Origin: Deltaproteobacteria bacterium UBA5205
GTDB taxonomy: Bacteria; Desulfobacterota; Syntrophorhabdia; Syntrophorhabdales; Syntrophorhabdaceae
Length of the DNA stretch: 64,000 nt
Reading direction: 5' to 3'
NCBI GenBank assembly: GCA_002412715.1
Contig: DHVP01000030.1
Location: 98,373-162,372, forward strand
The stretch's first letter is position 1. Every line of letters begins with the position of its first letter. Shown in pieces: positions 14,931 through 22,383 of this stretch. The notes under the pieces are model-generated. The model worked only from the letters and a program-made list of their open reading frames with translations, made no database searches and was not told where the DNA came from. The position numbers were made by a program, and so were the translations under genes.

Positions 14931-17210
14931 TTATTTCTGAACTTCTTTCTTCTCCCTCAAGGCCTTAAGGACTCTCTCGGGGGTGATGGGGAGCTCTTTC
15001 ATCTGAATACCCATGGCGTTGTATATCGCGTTGCCGAGTGCCGCGGCCGTCGGGTTGGTCAGACCTTCGCCCGCCTCTTTCGCACCGTAGGGGCCCTCGG
15101 GTTCGTAGGTATCGATCTCGATGATGCCTGCCTCCGGCATTTCCGGCGCCTTGATGACCTTGTAGTCAACGAGGTTGGGGTTCATCATCTTGCCGTCTTC
15201 GAAGGGCATGTCCTCAAGGTATGCGTAGCCGAGGGCCATGGATGCCGCGCCTTCGAGCTGGCCGATGAGGCCGAGCTGGTTGATCGGCTGGCCGCAGTCG
15301 TGTGCCGTCATGACTTCGTGAATCTTGATCTTTCCTGTTTCGGGATCGACCTCGGCGTCAACCGCCTGCATCATATAGCTGTATGCGGGGGATATCATGC
15401 CTTTTCTGTGAGGTGTATAGTAGCCGCGGCCCATGATGCGCTGGCCGTCTTTCGCGCGCAGTGCTTTCTTGACGAGTTCGCCATAGGGCAGGCCCCTTTC
15501 CGGACGGGCGACGATGTGTACCCACCTGTCCTTGATATCGAGGTCATAGACGATGTTGATGCCCATTTCGGCATATGCAAACTCAAGGAGCTGTTTCTTG
15601 GCGTCTTCGCATGCCATCTTTACCGCATTGCCTGCCATCAGTGTTTGCCTGGAACCCCATGCACCTAGGTCGGCCGGGCAGTGTGCCGTATCGCCGGAGT
15701 GGACCCTGATGTCTTCCACTTTTACTCCCAGCGTCTCAGCCGCGATGATCGCCATCGTGGTGTTGGAGCCCTGTCCGATGTCCTGGCAGCCCACGTGGAG
15801 TTCCACGGTGCCGTCCACATTGATCGTCACAACGGCGGAGGAGAATGAATAGGGTGAGTCGAACCAGTTGAAGATGCCGCCTGACATAAAACCGCAGGAG
15901 GAGATACCGATACCCCTGTTGGCGGGAAGTTTGCCTTTTGATTTGACCCATTTCTCGATCTCGTTGATGCACTGTTCGAGACCGCAGCTTGCGATGAATG
16001 CCTGGCCGGGAACTTCGTAGCCCTCGGTGTGGCCGTTCTTTCTTCTTACTTCAAAAGGATCGAGGCCGAGATCGGCGCATATCCAGTCGATCTGCTGCTC
16101 CGAGCAGAACATGGCCTGGGGGGCACCGAAACCGCGCATCGATGTCGAGGGCAGGGTGTTCGTGTATACCCTGTATCCGTCATAGCGGTAGCCTCTCCAT
16201 TTGTACGGGAAGGAGTGGAAGAAACCGGACAGGTAGAGGGCCGTTGCGCCCATGCCCGTGTAAGCGCCGCCGTTGGAGAACATGCGGGATTCGCGGGCGC
16301 AGAAGGTGCCGTCTTTTTTGATGCCTGTCCTCACATAGTAGAACATCGGGGTCCGTCTTTTGGAGGCGATGAAGTCTTCCTCGCGGGTGAAGACGACCTT
16401 GACGGGTTTGAAAAGTTTCATGGACATTACGGCGCTACAGAACATGGCCGCATCGAGCTCGAATTTGCCGCCGAAACCGCCGCCGACGTAGGGGGCGAGA
16501 ACGCGGACATCGCCTTCGCGAAGCCCCAGGACGCCCGCGAGGAGGCCCTGCGTGTAGTAAGCGGACTGAGTTGATGCCCACACCGTGAGCTTGCCTTCCG
16601 GCGTGAAGCTCGAAACGGCGGCCCGGGTCTCCATGCACATATGTGCCTGGCCGGAGCACTTGAACCAGTCTTCCCTGATGTAGTCGGCGTCTTCGAATGC
16701 CTCGTCGACATCGCCCCACTCAATGTGGCGGGTGACGTTGACGTTTCTCTCCACGCCTTCATGGATCGTGGGGGCCTCTTTCTTGATGGCTTCCAGTGGT
16801 TCGTAGACGGCGGGGAGAACTTCCCATTCCACGTCGATAAGATCGAGAGCCGCCTCGGCGATCTCTTCCGTCACCGCGGCGACTGCCGCGACAGGCTCGC
16901 CGATGTAGCGAACCTTCTCCAGCGGGAGAACCTGCTCGTCGCAGAGCTCTTCGTACCGTCGCCAGATGCCCTGCTTGATACCCAGTGTATCCTTGCCGGT
17001 GACGACGATCTTCACGCCCGGGAGTTCCATGGCCCTCGTCGTGTCGATATTTATAATCTTCGCATGCGGATGAGGGCTGCGGAGGATCTTTCCGTAGAGC
17101 ATGCCGGGGAGCTTCACGTCAAAGGTGTAAGTGGCCCGGCCCGTTACCTTCGCAACGCCATCTATATTGTGAACATGTGTATTGATGACAGAATATTTTG
17201 CGTGACTCAT
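14931..17210 (-). CDS. Molybdenum hydroxylase large subunit (xanthine dehydrogenase family)
   Basis: 759-residue molybdopterin-binding catalytic subunit of an XDH/CoxL-type hydroxylase. The N-terminal domain starts VTGRATYTFDVKLPGMLYGKILRS. Cofactor-binding segments include YVGGGFGGKFELDAAMF, STSMRGFGAPQAMF, VGCQDIGQGSNTTM, and the catalytic-Glu region GPYGAKEAGEGLTNPTAAAL. The CO-dehydrogenase active-site loop (AYxCSFR) is absent; MRGFGAPQ stands there instead, so it is not a true CODH. Similar GAKEAGEG segments occur in 4-hydroxybenzoyl-CoA reductase-like enzymes. The substrate is unresolved. The ATG at 17210 with a strong GGAGGAG is preferred over a TTG at 17249. One bp separates it from the [2Fe-2S] subunit. 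Confidence 0.93.
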   Translation of the reverse strand: MSHAKYSVINTHVHNIDGVAKVTGRATYTFDVKLPGMLYGKILRSPHPHAKIINIDTTRAMELPGVKIVVTGKDTLGIKQGIWRRYEELCDEQVLPLEKVRYIGEPVAAVAAVTEEIAEAALDLIDVEWEVLPAVYEPLEAIKKEAPTIHEGVERNVNVTRHIEWGDVDEAFEDADYIREDWFKCSGQAHMCMETRAAVSSFTPEGKLTVWASTQSAYYTQGLLAGVLGLREGDVRVLAPYVGGGFGGKFELDAAMFCSAVMSMKLFKPVKVVFTREEDFIASKRRTPMFYYVRTGIKKDGTFCARESRMFSNGGAYTGMGATALYLSGFFHSFPYKWRGYRYDGYRVYTNTLPSTSMRGFGAPQAMFCSEQQIDWICADLGLDPFEVRRKNGHTEGYEVPGQAFIASCGLEQCINEIEKWVKSKGKLPANRGIGISSCGFMSGGIFNWFDSPYSFSSAVVTINVDGTVELHVGCQDIGQGSNTTMAIIAAETLGVKVEDIRVHSGDTAHCPADLGAWGSRQTLMAGNAVKMACEDAKKQLLEFAYAEMGINIVYDLDIKDRWVHIVARPERGLPYGELVKKALRAKDGQRIMGRGYYTPHRKGMISPAYSYMMQAVDAEVDPETGKIKIHEVMTAHDCGQPINQLGLIGQLEGAASMALGYAYLEDMPFEDGKMMNPNLVDYKVIKAPEMPEAGIIEIDTYEPEGPYGAKEAGEGLTNPTAAALGNAIYNAMGIQMKELPITPERVLKALREKKEVQK

Positions 17211-17211
17211 A

Positions 17212-17691
17212 TCACTCCTCCTTGTATTTGCCTTGCGTAACAGCTTCAATGGCCCTTACGATGCTGTTGTATCCGGTGCACCGGCAGACGTTGCCCTCGA
17301 TGCTCTCTTTCATCTGTTCTTTTGTCGGGTTCTTTGCCTCGCTGATAAAGGCCGTTGCTGACATCAGCATACCAGGGGTACAGAAACCGCACTGATACGA
17401 GCCGTTGTCAAGAAAGGCCCTCTGAATCGGGCTCAATTTGCCGTTCTTTTCGAGGCCTTCAACCGTCGTTACCTCCATGTCCTGGCACTGAATGGCAAGA
17501 ACAGAGCAGGACTTCACGGAGAAGCCATTGATATTCACTGTGCAAGCGCCGCAGGAGACCGTCTCGCAGCCCCTCTTGGTGCCGGTGAATCCGAGGTGGT
17601 CCCGGATCACTTCCGCAAGCAATGTTTTGGGATGTATGAAAACTTCGTATTCGTCACCGTTAACTTTAAACCTCAGTACCTGTTTTTCCAT
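17212..17691 (-). CDS. Molybdenum hydroxylase [2Fe-2S] subunit
   Basis: 159 residues, small iron-sulfur subunit. The first plant-ferredoxin-type cluster is held by C42, C47, C50 and C62 (GCETVSCGAC ... KSC). The second, helical cluster is held by C101, C104, C136 and C138 (CGFCTPGMLM ... CRCTGYNSI). It transfers electrons between the molybdenum site and FAD or an acceptor. Length and both motifs are complete. It sits between the FAD and molybdenum subunits in the standard M-S-L order. Confidence 0.96.
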   Translation of the reverse strand: MEKQVLRFKVNGDEYEVFIHPKTLLAEVIRDHLGFTGTKRGCETVSCGACTVNINGFSVKSCSVLAIQCQDMEVTTVEGLEKNGKLSPIQRAFLDNGSYQCGFCTPGMLMSATAFISEAKNPTKEQMKESIEGNVCRCTGYNSIVRAIEAVTQGKYKEE

Positions 17692-17702
17692 CTCTCTCCT
17701 CC

Positions 17703-18572
17703 TTAAGCCTTCTGAGCCTGATCAAAGGCCTTCTTCAGCATTCTCTTTGTAAGAACGCCCAGGACGTGCCTTCTATGTTCTTCCGACGCGTGGATGTCGG
17801 CAACCGGCTGTGCTTCCTCGGAAGCAATCTGGCCGGCCTCGGCGAACAGGGCGTCGTCCAGCTTTTTGCCCTTCAAGAGGTCTTCGGCTTTCGTCACGCG
17901 AAGGGGTACGGGCCCGGCATTGCCGAGAACGACGCGGGCGTCTTTACAGGTGCCGTCGGCATTAAGCGTCACCGACGCGGCCGCCGCCACGATACCCATG
18001 TCGCTGTCGAGGAGGTTGAATTTCTGATAGGCGCAGCCGAACTTAGGCTCCGGCGTCGGTACGTGCACCTCGAGAACGAGGTCGCCATGTTCCATTTTCG
18101 TCTCGAAATAGTCGACAAAAAACTCGTCGAGGGGCGCCGTCTTCTCGCCGCTCGAGCTGCCGAACTTGATCTCGGCCTTAAGGGCGATGAGCACGGGACC
18201 GGGGTCGCCGGCAGGATCGGCGTGGGCAAGGTTGCCGCCTATGGTGCCCCAGTTCCGGGTCTGGATGGAGGCGAGCTTCTCTTCCATGGCAACGAGAACG
18301 GGGTATTTTTTTGCGATAACATCCGACTTCTCTATTTCGCGGTGAGTCGTCGTGGCGCCTATCCTCAGACCGTCCTTGTCATCGAACTTGATGTAGCTCA
18401 GTTCTTTCACGTGCTTGATGTCAAGGAGGTATTCGGGAGCGACCATGCCCTGCCTCATAACGATCAACAAGGACTGGCCGCCGCAGATAACCTTGCAATC
18501 ATCATACTGCGCGTACATGGCAAGCGCTTCTTTCAGGCTTGCAGGTTTCAGGTAATGAAAATCGTTGATCAT
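17703..18572 (-). CDS. Molybdenum hydroxylase FAD-binding subunit
   Basis: 289 residues with the CoxM/XdhB-type FAD domain: the FHYLKPASLKEALAMY start, VICGGQSLLIVMRQ (FAD pyrophosphate binding) and TIGGNLAHADPAGDPGPVLIAL. The CO-dehydrogenase FAD-binding C-terminal domain is also present. The extra [4Fe-4S] loop found in 4-hydroxybenzoyl-CoA reductase beta subunits is not visible: there is no Cys cluster. This argues against a classical HcrABC enzyme. The start ATG at 18572 is preceded by an AAAGGAGAG site. Confidence 0.93.
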   Translation of the reverse strand: MINDFHYLKPASLKEALAMYAQYDDCKVICGGQSLLIVMRQGMVAPEYLLDIKHVKELSYIKFDDKDGLRIGATTTHREIEKSDVIAKKYPVLVAMEEKLASIQTRNWGTIGGNLAHADPAGDPGPVLIALKAEIKFGSSSGEKTAPLDEFFVDYFETKMEHGDLVLEVHVPTPEPKFGCAYQKFNLLDSDMGIVAAAASVTLNADGTCKDARVVLGNAGPVPLRVTKAEDLLKGKKLDDALFAEAGQIASEEAQPVADIHASEEHRRHVLGVLTKRMLKKAFDQAQKA

Positions 18573-18627
18573 AATCCTCTCTCCTTTCTATTGATTCTTT
18601 TCTTCGACACTAACTTGATCGTCCAGT

Positions 18628-18903
18628 TCAATGGTGCTTCAGAGCGGCGAATTCCTTCTCGATAACGTATTCCTCAAAGTTGTTTATACATTGAGGGCCG
18701 ACCTCTATTTTTTCCGGCATGCCGAAAGTCGCGTCGTTGTTTTTTTTTGTTTCGGCCGCCTTGAGTTCCTCTATGCGATCGGGATCGAAGGAGGTTCCTT
18801 TGTAATTCTGTGAATAACACAGATAGTAATGCCGGCCCCGATAGATGGCGCATTCAATGCAGGCCGTTCTCGAAATAGGACATAGTATTTTGTGCTTGGC
18901 CAT
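18628..18903 (-). CDS. Small Cys-rich hypothetical protein heading the hydroxylase operon
   Basis: 91 residues from an ATG with GAGGTG upstream. A longer reading to 18948 lacks support. Cysteines C8, C15, C18 and C29 lie in a compact N-terminal block (LCPISRTACIEC, then RHYYLC), with one more at C72. This looks like a metal or cluster-binding knuckle, but I do not recognise a family. It is the first gene after the minus-strand promoter at 18960-18988 and 55 bp upstream of the FAD subunit gene, so it belongs to the operon. A role in cofactor insertion or redox sensing is a guess. Confidence 0.8.
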   Translation of the reverse strand: MAKHKILCPISRTACIECAIYRGRHYYLCYSQNYKGTSFDPDRIEELKAAETKKNNDATFGMPEKIEVGPQCINNFEEYVIEKEFAALKHH

Positions 18904-18959
18904 AGGTGGCACCTCAAGAGATAAAGATAACAATACCCTGAAAGGCATTATACGGCAAA

Positions 18960-18988
18960 ATTATCGCGGATATTTGTCCAAAAGTCAA
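18960..18988 (-). promoter_or_regulatory. Promoter of the molybdenum hydroxylase operon
   Basis: On the minus strand: TTGACT (18988-18983), 17-bp spacer, GATAAT (18965-18960). Near-consensus sigma70 spacing, about 60 bp upstream of the first ATG. Confidence 0.75.
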
Positions 18989-19111
18989 GTTTCTTTTTTA
19001 CCATAATAAACATAAGTCTATATCGCGTAATATTGCTAGGCTTTTTGAGATAGCCACTGTTCACTGGGATGAACTTTATGTTCCGTGCCCGGGGTATTCT
19101 ATGCAATTGTG

Positions 19112-19140
19112 TTGACAAACCGAACCCCGTTTACTATAAA
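19112..19140 (+). promoter_or_regulatory. Promoter of dctP
   Basis: TTGACA at 19112-19117, 17-bp spacer, TATAAA at 19135-19140: an almost perfect sigma70 promoter 30 bp before the dctP ATG. It is divergent from the hydroxylase promoter 123 bp away. No shared palindrome was found between them. Confidence 0.82.
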
Positions 19141-19169
19141 AGAGGAAAATAATATTTCAGGAGGGGTTT

Positions 19170-20192
19170 ATGAAACGGTTTTTCGGGGTAAAGTGTTTGC
19201 TTCTCGTCTTCTTTGCTGCAACCTGTCTCGCCTTTTTTCCCGTAATGGCATCGGCGCAGAAGGTCATCGCGCTGAATTATTCCAACTTCTTCCCGGCACC
19301 GCACAAGAACAGCGTTGTCGCGCAGCAGTGGTGTAAGGAAGTCGAGAAGCGTTCCGGCGGCAAGGTCAAGATAACCTACTTCCCGGGTGGTACCCTCACC
19401 CCCGCGGCACAGACCTATGACAACGTTGTAAAGGGCATCGCGGACATCGGCGAGAGCTGCTTCGCCTACACGCGCGGCAAATTCCCCATGATGGAAACCC
19501 TTGATCTCCCGCTGGGTTACAAGAGCGGTGTTGCGGCAACGAATCTCACCATGGCTTTCTATGCGAAGTTCCAGCCGAAGGAACTGGCAGACGTCAAGGT
19601 GCTGTGGCTTCACGCACACGGCCCCGGCATCCTCCATTCCAAGAAACCCGTCAGCAAACTCGAAGACATCAAAGGCATGAAGATCCGTGCGACCGGTCTT
19701 GCAGCGAAGGTCGTTCAGGCCCTCGGCGCGGCACCTGTCGGAACGACGATGCCTGAGACCTACGATGCGCTCCGCACCGGCGTGGCCGACGGCGCAATGG
19801 CTCCCGTCGAATCTCTCCAGGGTTGGAAATGGGGCGAAGTCGTGAAGTCCACCACCCAGAACTTCGGTTCCGCCTACACGACGGCAATGTTTGTCGTTAT
19901 GAACAAGGCCAAATGGGCCGCCCTGCCTCCCGACGTCCAGAAGGTCTTCGAAGATGTCAGCAAGGAATGGGTAGCGAAGCAGGGTAAGGTCTGGGACGAG
20001 ATCGACAAAGAAGGTTATGCATACTCCAAAGCCAGGGGCAACAAGGTAATCGCCCTGAGCAAGGACGAGGATGCAAAATGGGCTAAAGCCGTTCGTCCGC
20101 TTCTCGACGACCAGATCAAGACTCTCAAGGGCAAAGGACTCCCCGGTGACGAGGCAGTGAAATTTGCCGTCGATTTCCTCAAGAAAAACTAG
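19170..20192 (+). CDS. dctP: TRAP transporter substrate-binding protein (DctP)
   Basis: 340 residues exported by a signal peptide (hydrophobic 9-25, cleavage likely after ASA at 29). It binds the solute in the periplasm and hands it to DctQM. Family features are PGGTLTPAAQTYDNVVKGIADIG, VLWLHAHGPGILHSKKPVSKLEDIKGMKIRATG (the RATG Arg usually binds a substrate carboxylate) and TMPETYDALRTGVADGAM. A CAGGAGGGG site precedes the ATG. It is transcribed alone, ends at a terminator, and is separated from dctQM by the hydroxylase operon. Its solute is probably a carboxylate (family knowledge). Confidence 0.95.
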   Translation: MKRFFGVKCLLLVFFAATCLAFFPVMASAQKVIALNYSNFFPAPHKNSVVAQQWCKEVEKRSGGKVKITYFPGGTLTPAAQTYDNVVKGIADIGESCFAYTRGKFPMMETLDLPLGYKSGVAATNLTMAFYAKFQPKELADVKVLWLHAHGPGILHSKKPVSKLEDIKGMKIRATGLAAKVVQALGAAPVGTTMPETYDALRTGVADGAMAPVESLQGWKWGEVVKSTTQNFGSAYTTAMFVVMNKAKWAALPPDVQKVFEDVSKEWVAKQGKVWDEIDKEGYAYSKARGNKVIALSKDEDAKWAKAVRPLLDDQIKTLKGKGLPGDEAVKFAVDFLKKN

Positions 20193-20213
20193 ATACCCGT
20201 CACATAGAGAAAT

Positions 20214-20243
20214 AAAAAGGGCTCCCAGCGGAGCCCTTTTTTT
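20214..20243 (+). terminator. Rho-independent terminator of dctP
   Basis: GGGCTCC-CAGC-GGAGCCC with a 7-bp perfect stem, AAAAA before and seven T after, 22 bp past the dctP stop. Confidence 0.93.
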
Positions 20244-20264
20244 GGTTTTTACAAGGCAGGAAAA

Positions 20265-20297
20265 GAGAAAGAAATAGGTCCAACCTATTTCTTTCTC
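20265..20297 (-). terminator. Perfect 14-bp hairpin after hisH
   Basis: GAGAAAGAAATAGG (20265-20278) and CCTATTTCTTTCTC (20284-20297) pair perfectly around a 5-base loop. It lies 7 bp past the hisH stop. On the minus strand the stem is followed by TTTTCC, so it may terminate the his operon. Its core, AATAGGTC, matches the ATAGGTC-type repeat vocabulary. Confidence 0.7.
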
Positions 20298-20303
20298 GTG
20301 AGT

Positions 20304-20915
20304 TTATTCGGCCCGCGTGAGTTCCAGGAAATTCTTGAGCAGCTTCAGTCCTACCCTCTGACTTTTTTCGGGGTGGAACTGGCATGCGAAGAGGGTGCCC
20401 GATTCGACGGAAGAGGCAAAGGGGCGGTCGTAGTCCGTGGTCGTGGCAATGACGTCCCCGTTGACGGGCGCGCAGTAATAGGAGTGAACGAAATAAAAGA
20501 AATCGCCTGATTGTATCCCCGTGAAGATTGGGCTCTCCTTCAGGATAGTGATGCTGTTCCAGCCCATGTGGGGAACCTTCACGGACCCGGTGAAACGGGG
20601 TACCGTGCCTTTGATGATGCCAAGGCCCCTGACTCCCGGCGTCTCTTCGCTCGATTCGAAAAGGATCTGCATTCCAAGACATATACCAAGGTAGCGTTTG
20701 CCCCTGGCGATGTGGTCGCGTATGGCGGCGGCGAGGCCCCTTGTCTCAAGATTCTCCATGCACTTGCCAAAGGCGCCCACGCCGGGCAGAACTATCGCGC
20801 GGGCTTCTTCGACACTTCGGGGGTCGCCGGAGACGGTAATGTCCGCTCCAAGTTTTGAAAAGGCATTGAGGACGCTTTTCAGGTTGCCCATTCCGTAATC
20901 GACGGCGACGATCAT
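20304..20915 (-). CDS. hisH: Imidazole glycerol phosphate synthase, glutaminase subunit HisH
   Basis: 203 residues, class I glutamine amidotransferase that feeds ammonia to HisF. It starts MIVAVDYGMGNLKSV. The nucleophile Cys is in YLGICLGMQILFESS, and the His-Glu of the triad is in FACQFHPEKSQ. The ATG at 20915 is chosen over a GTG at 20927, because MIVAVDYGMGN is the family's start. It overlaps nothing and lies 1 bp from the hisB stop. HisF and HisA do not follow; the operon stops at a hairpin, so they must be elsewhere. Confidence 0.95.
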   Translation of the reverse strand: MIVAVDYGMGNLKSVLNAFSKLGADITVSGDPRSVEEARAIVLPGVGAFGKCMENLETRGLAAAIRDHIARGKRYLGICLGMQILFESSEETPGVRGLGIIKGTVPRFTGSVKVPHMGWNSITILKESPIFTGIQSGDFFYFVHSYYCAPVNGDVIATTTDYDRPFASSVESGTLFACQFHPEKSQRVGLKLLKNFLELTRAE

Positions 20916-20916
20916 T

Positions 20917-21513
20917 TTAGAGCACACCCTTCGTGCTGAGCACGCCCTTTATGCGGTCGTCCTTTTCCACGGCGGCCTTGAGCGCCCTCCCGAAAGACTT
21001 GAAGACGGCCTCCACCCTGTGATGGAGGTTGCTTCCGTAAAGGATGTTGACGTGAAGGGTCAGCTTCGCCTCGTTGGAAAAGGCCTGGAGAAATTCCTTC
21101 ACGACGTCGACGTCGAATCCGCCCGTCCTGCCCTGAAGTTTTCCTTTAAAGACAAAGGCGGAGCGTCCCGAGACGTCGACGGCCGTCATGCAGATCGCCT
21201 CATCCATGGGAACGAGGGCGCTGCCGTAACGCTTTATACCTTCCGTCGTGCCCAAGGCATCGCGCAAGGCCTTGCCCATCGCTATGCCCACGTCCTCGAC
21301 GGTGTGATGGTTGTCTACGTCGATATCTCCCTTCGCGCTGACCTCCAGATCGAAAAGGCCGTGCTTTGCAAAGAGGTCGAGCATGTGGTCGAAAAAGGGT
21401 ATTCCCGTGGCAACCCGGTACTCTCCGGTACCGTCAAGATCCCAGGATATCGAGATGGATGTTTCTTTCGTGTTCCTTTCGACATGTGCCGATCGCGCCA
21501 TGGTCTCCCCCAT
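20917..21513 (-). CDS. hisB: Imidazoleglycerol-phosphate dehydratase
   Basis: 198 residues, the monofunctional bacterial HisB without an N-terminal phosphatase. Metal-binding His-rich motifs are FDHMLDLFAKHG, DNHHTVEDVGIAMG and a later HHRVEAVFKSFGRAL. It dehydrates imidazole glycerol phosphate to imidazole acetol phosphate in histidine synthesis. The ATG at 21513 lies at the hisG stop. A second ATG at 21501 (MARSAHVERNT) is also plausible. Confidence 0.96.
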   Translation of the reverse strand: MGETMARSAHVERNTKETSISISWDLDGTGEYRVATGIPFFDHMLDLFAKHGLFDLEVSAKGDIDVDNHHTVEDVGIAMGKALRDALGTTEGIKRYGSALVPMDEAICMTAVDVSGRSAFVFKGKLQGRTGGFDVDVVKEFLQAFSNEAKLTLHVNILYGSNLHHRVEAVFKSFGRALKAAVEKDDRIKGVLSTKGVL

Positions 21514-22383
21514 TTACATGATGACCTTGTTCAGGGGATATTCCACGATCCCCTGCGCCCCGGCCCTTTTCAGATCGGGGATGATGTCCCGGACGACCTT
21601 TTCGTCGATGATGACCTCGATGGCCACCCATTTATCGTCGGAAAGGTTGGATACCGTCGGCGTGTGGAGTGAAGGCAGGATCTCCGTCACCCTGGCGAGC
21701 TTGTTCCTGGGGATGTTCATTTTGAGCCCCACCTTCTGCTCGGCCAGAAGGGCGCCCTTCAGGAGGATCATAAGGTTCTCCATCTTCCTTTTCTTCCAGG
21801 GGTCCTTCCAGGCGTTCTTATTCGCGATGAGCACCGTTTCCGATTCGAGGATCGTTTCCACTATCCGGAGATTATTGGCCACAAGAGAAGCCCCCGTCTC
21901 CGTTACCTCGACGATGGCGTCTGCCAGAAGCGGCGCCTTCACTTCCGTGGCACCCCAGGAAAACTCCACGGTGGCATCTATACCCTGCTTCTTCAGGTAT
22001 CGTTTTGTGAACTGGACAAGCTCGGTGGCAATCTTCTTTCCGGTTAAGTCCTTCACCTTCTTAATCGGTGAATTGTTCGGCACGGCTACGACCCATTTTA
22101 CGCCCCTGAAGCCCACCTTGCCGTAGCGCAGGCGGACGAGCTCCACCACCTTTGCATCCTGCTCCATGACCCAGTCGAGCCCGGTTATACCCATGTCAAG
22201 GATGCCGTTCTCCACGTAGCGGGCCATTTCCTGGGCCCGAATGACGAGCCCTTCCATTTCGTTGTCGTCCATGACGGGAACGTAGGAACGTTCGCGGAGT
22301 TTTATCGTGTATCCGGCATTCTTGAAAAGCCGGAATGTGGATTCCTGCAGGCTGCCCTTGGGCAGACCGATCTTCAGCTTCAT
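21514..22383 (-). CDS. hisG: ATP phosphoribosyltransferase, long form
   Basis: 289 residues, so the long HisG type with a C-terminal ACT-like regulatory domain (about 210-289); no HisZ partner is needed. It catalyses the first committed step of histidine synthesis. Motifs are LKIGLPKGSLQEST at the N-terminus, GITGLDWVMEQ, and the PRPP-binding EVTETGASLVANNLRI. The C-terminal domain would carry histidine feedback inhibition (family knowledge). Its ATG overlaps the hisD stop by 4 bp. Confidence 0.96.
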   Translation of the reverse strand: MKLKIGLPKGSLQESTFRLFKNAGYTIKLRERSYVPVMDDNEMEGLVIRAQEMARYVENGILDMGITGLDWVMEQDAKVVELVRLRYGKVGFRGVKWVVAVPNNSPIKKVKDLTGKKIATELVQFTKRYLKKQGIDATVEFSWGATEVKAPLLADAIVEVTETGASLVANNLRIVETILESETVLIANKNAWKDPWKKRKMENLMILLKGALLAEQKVGLKMNIPRNKLARVTEILPSLHTPTVSNLSDDKWVAIEVIIDEKVVRDIIPDLKRAGAQGIVEYPLNKVIM

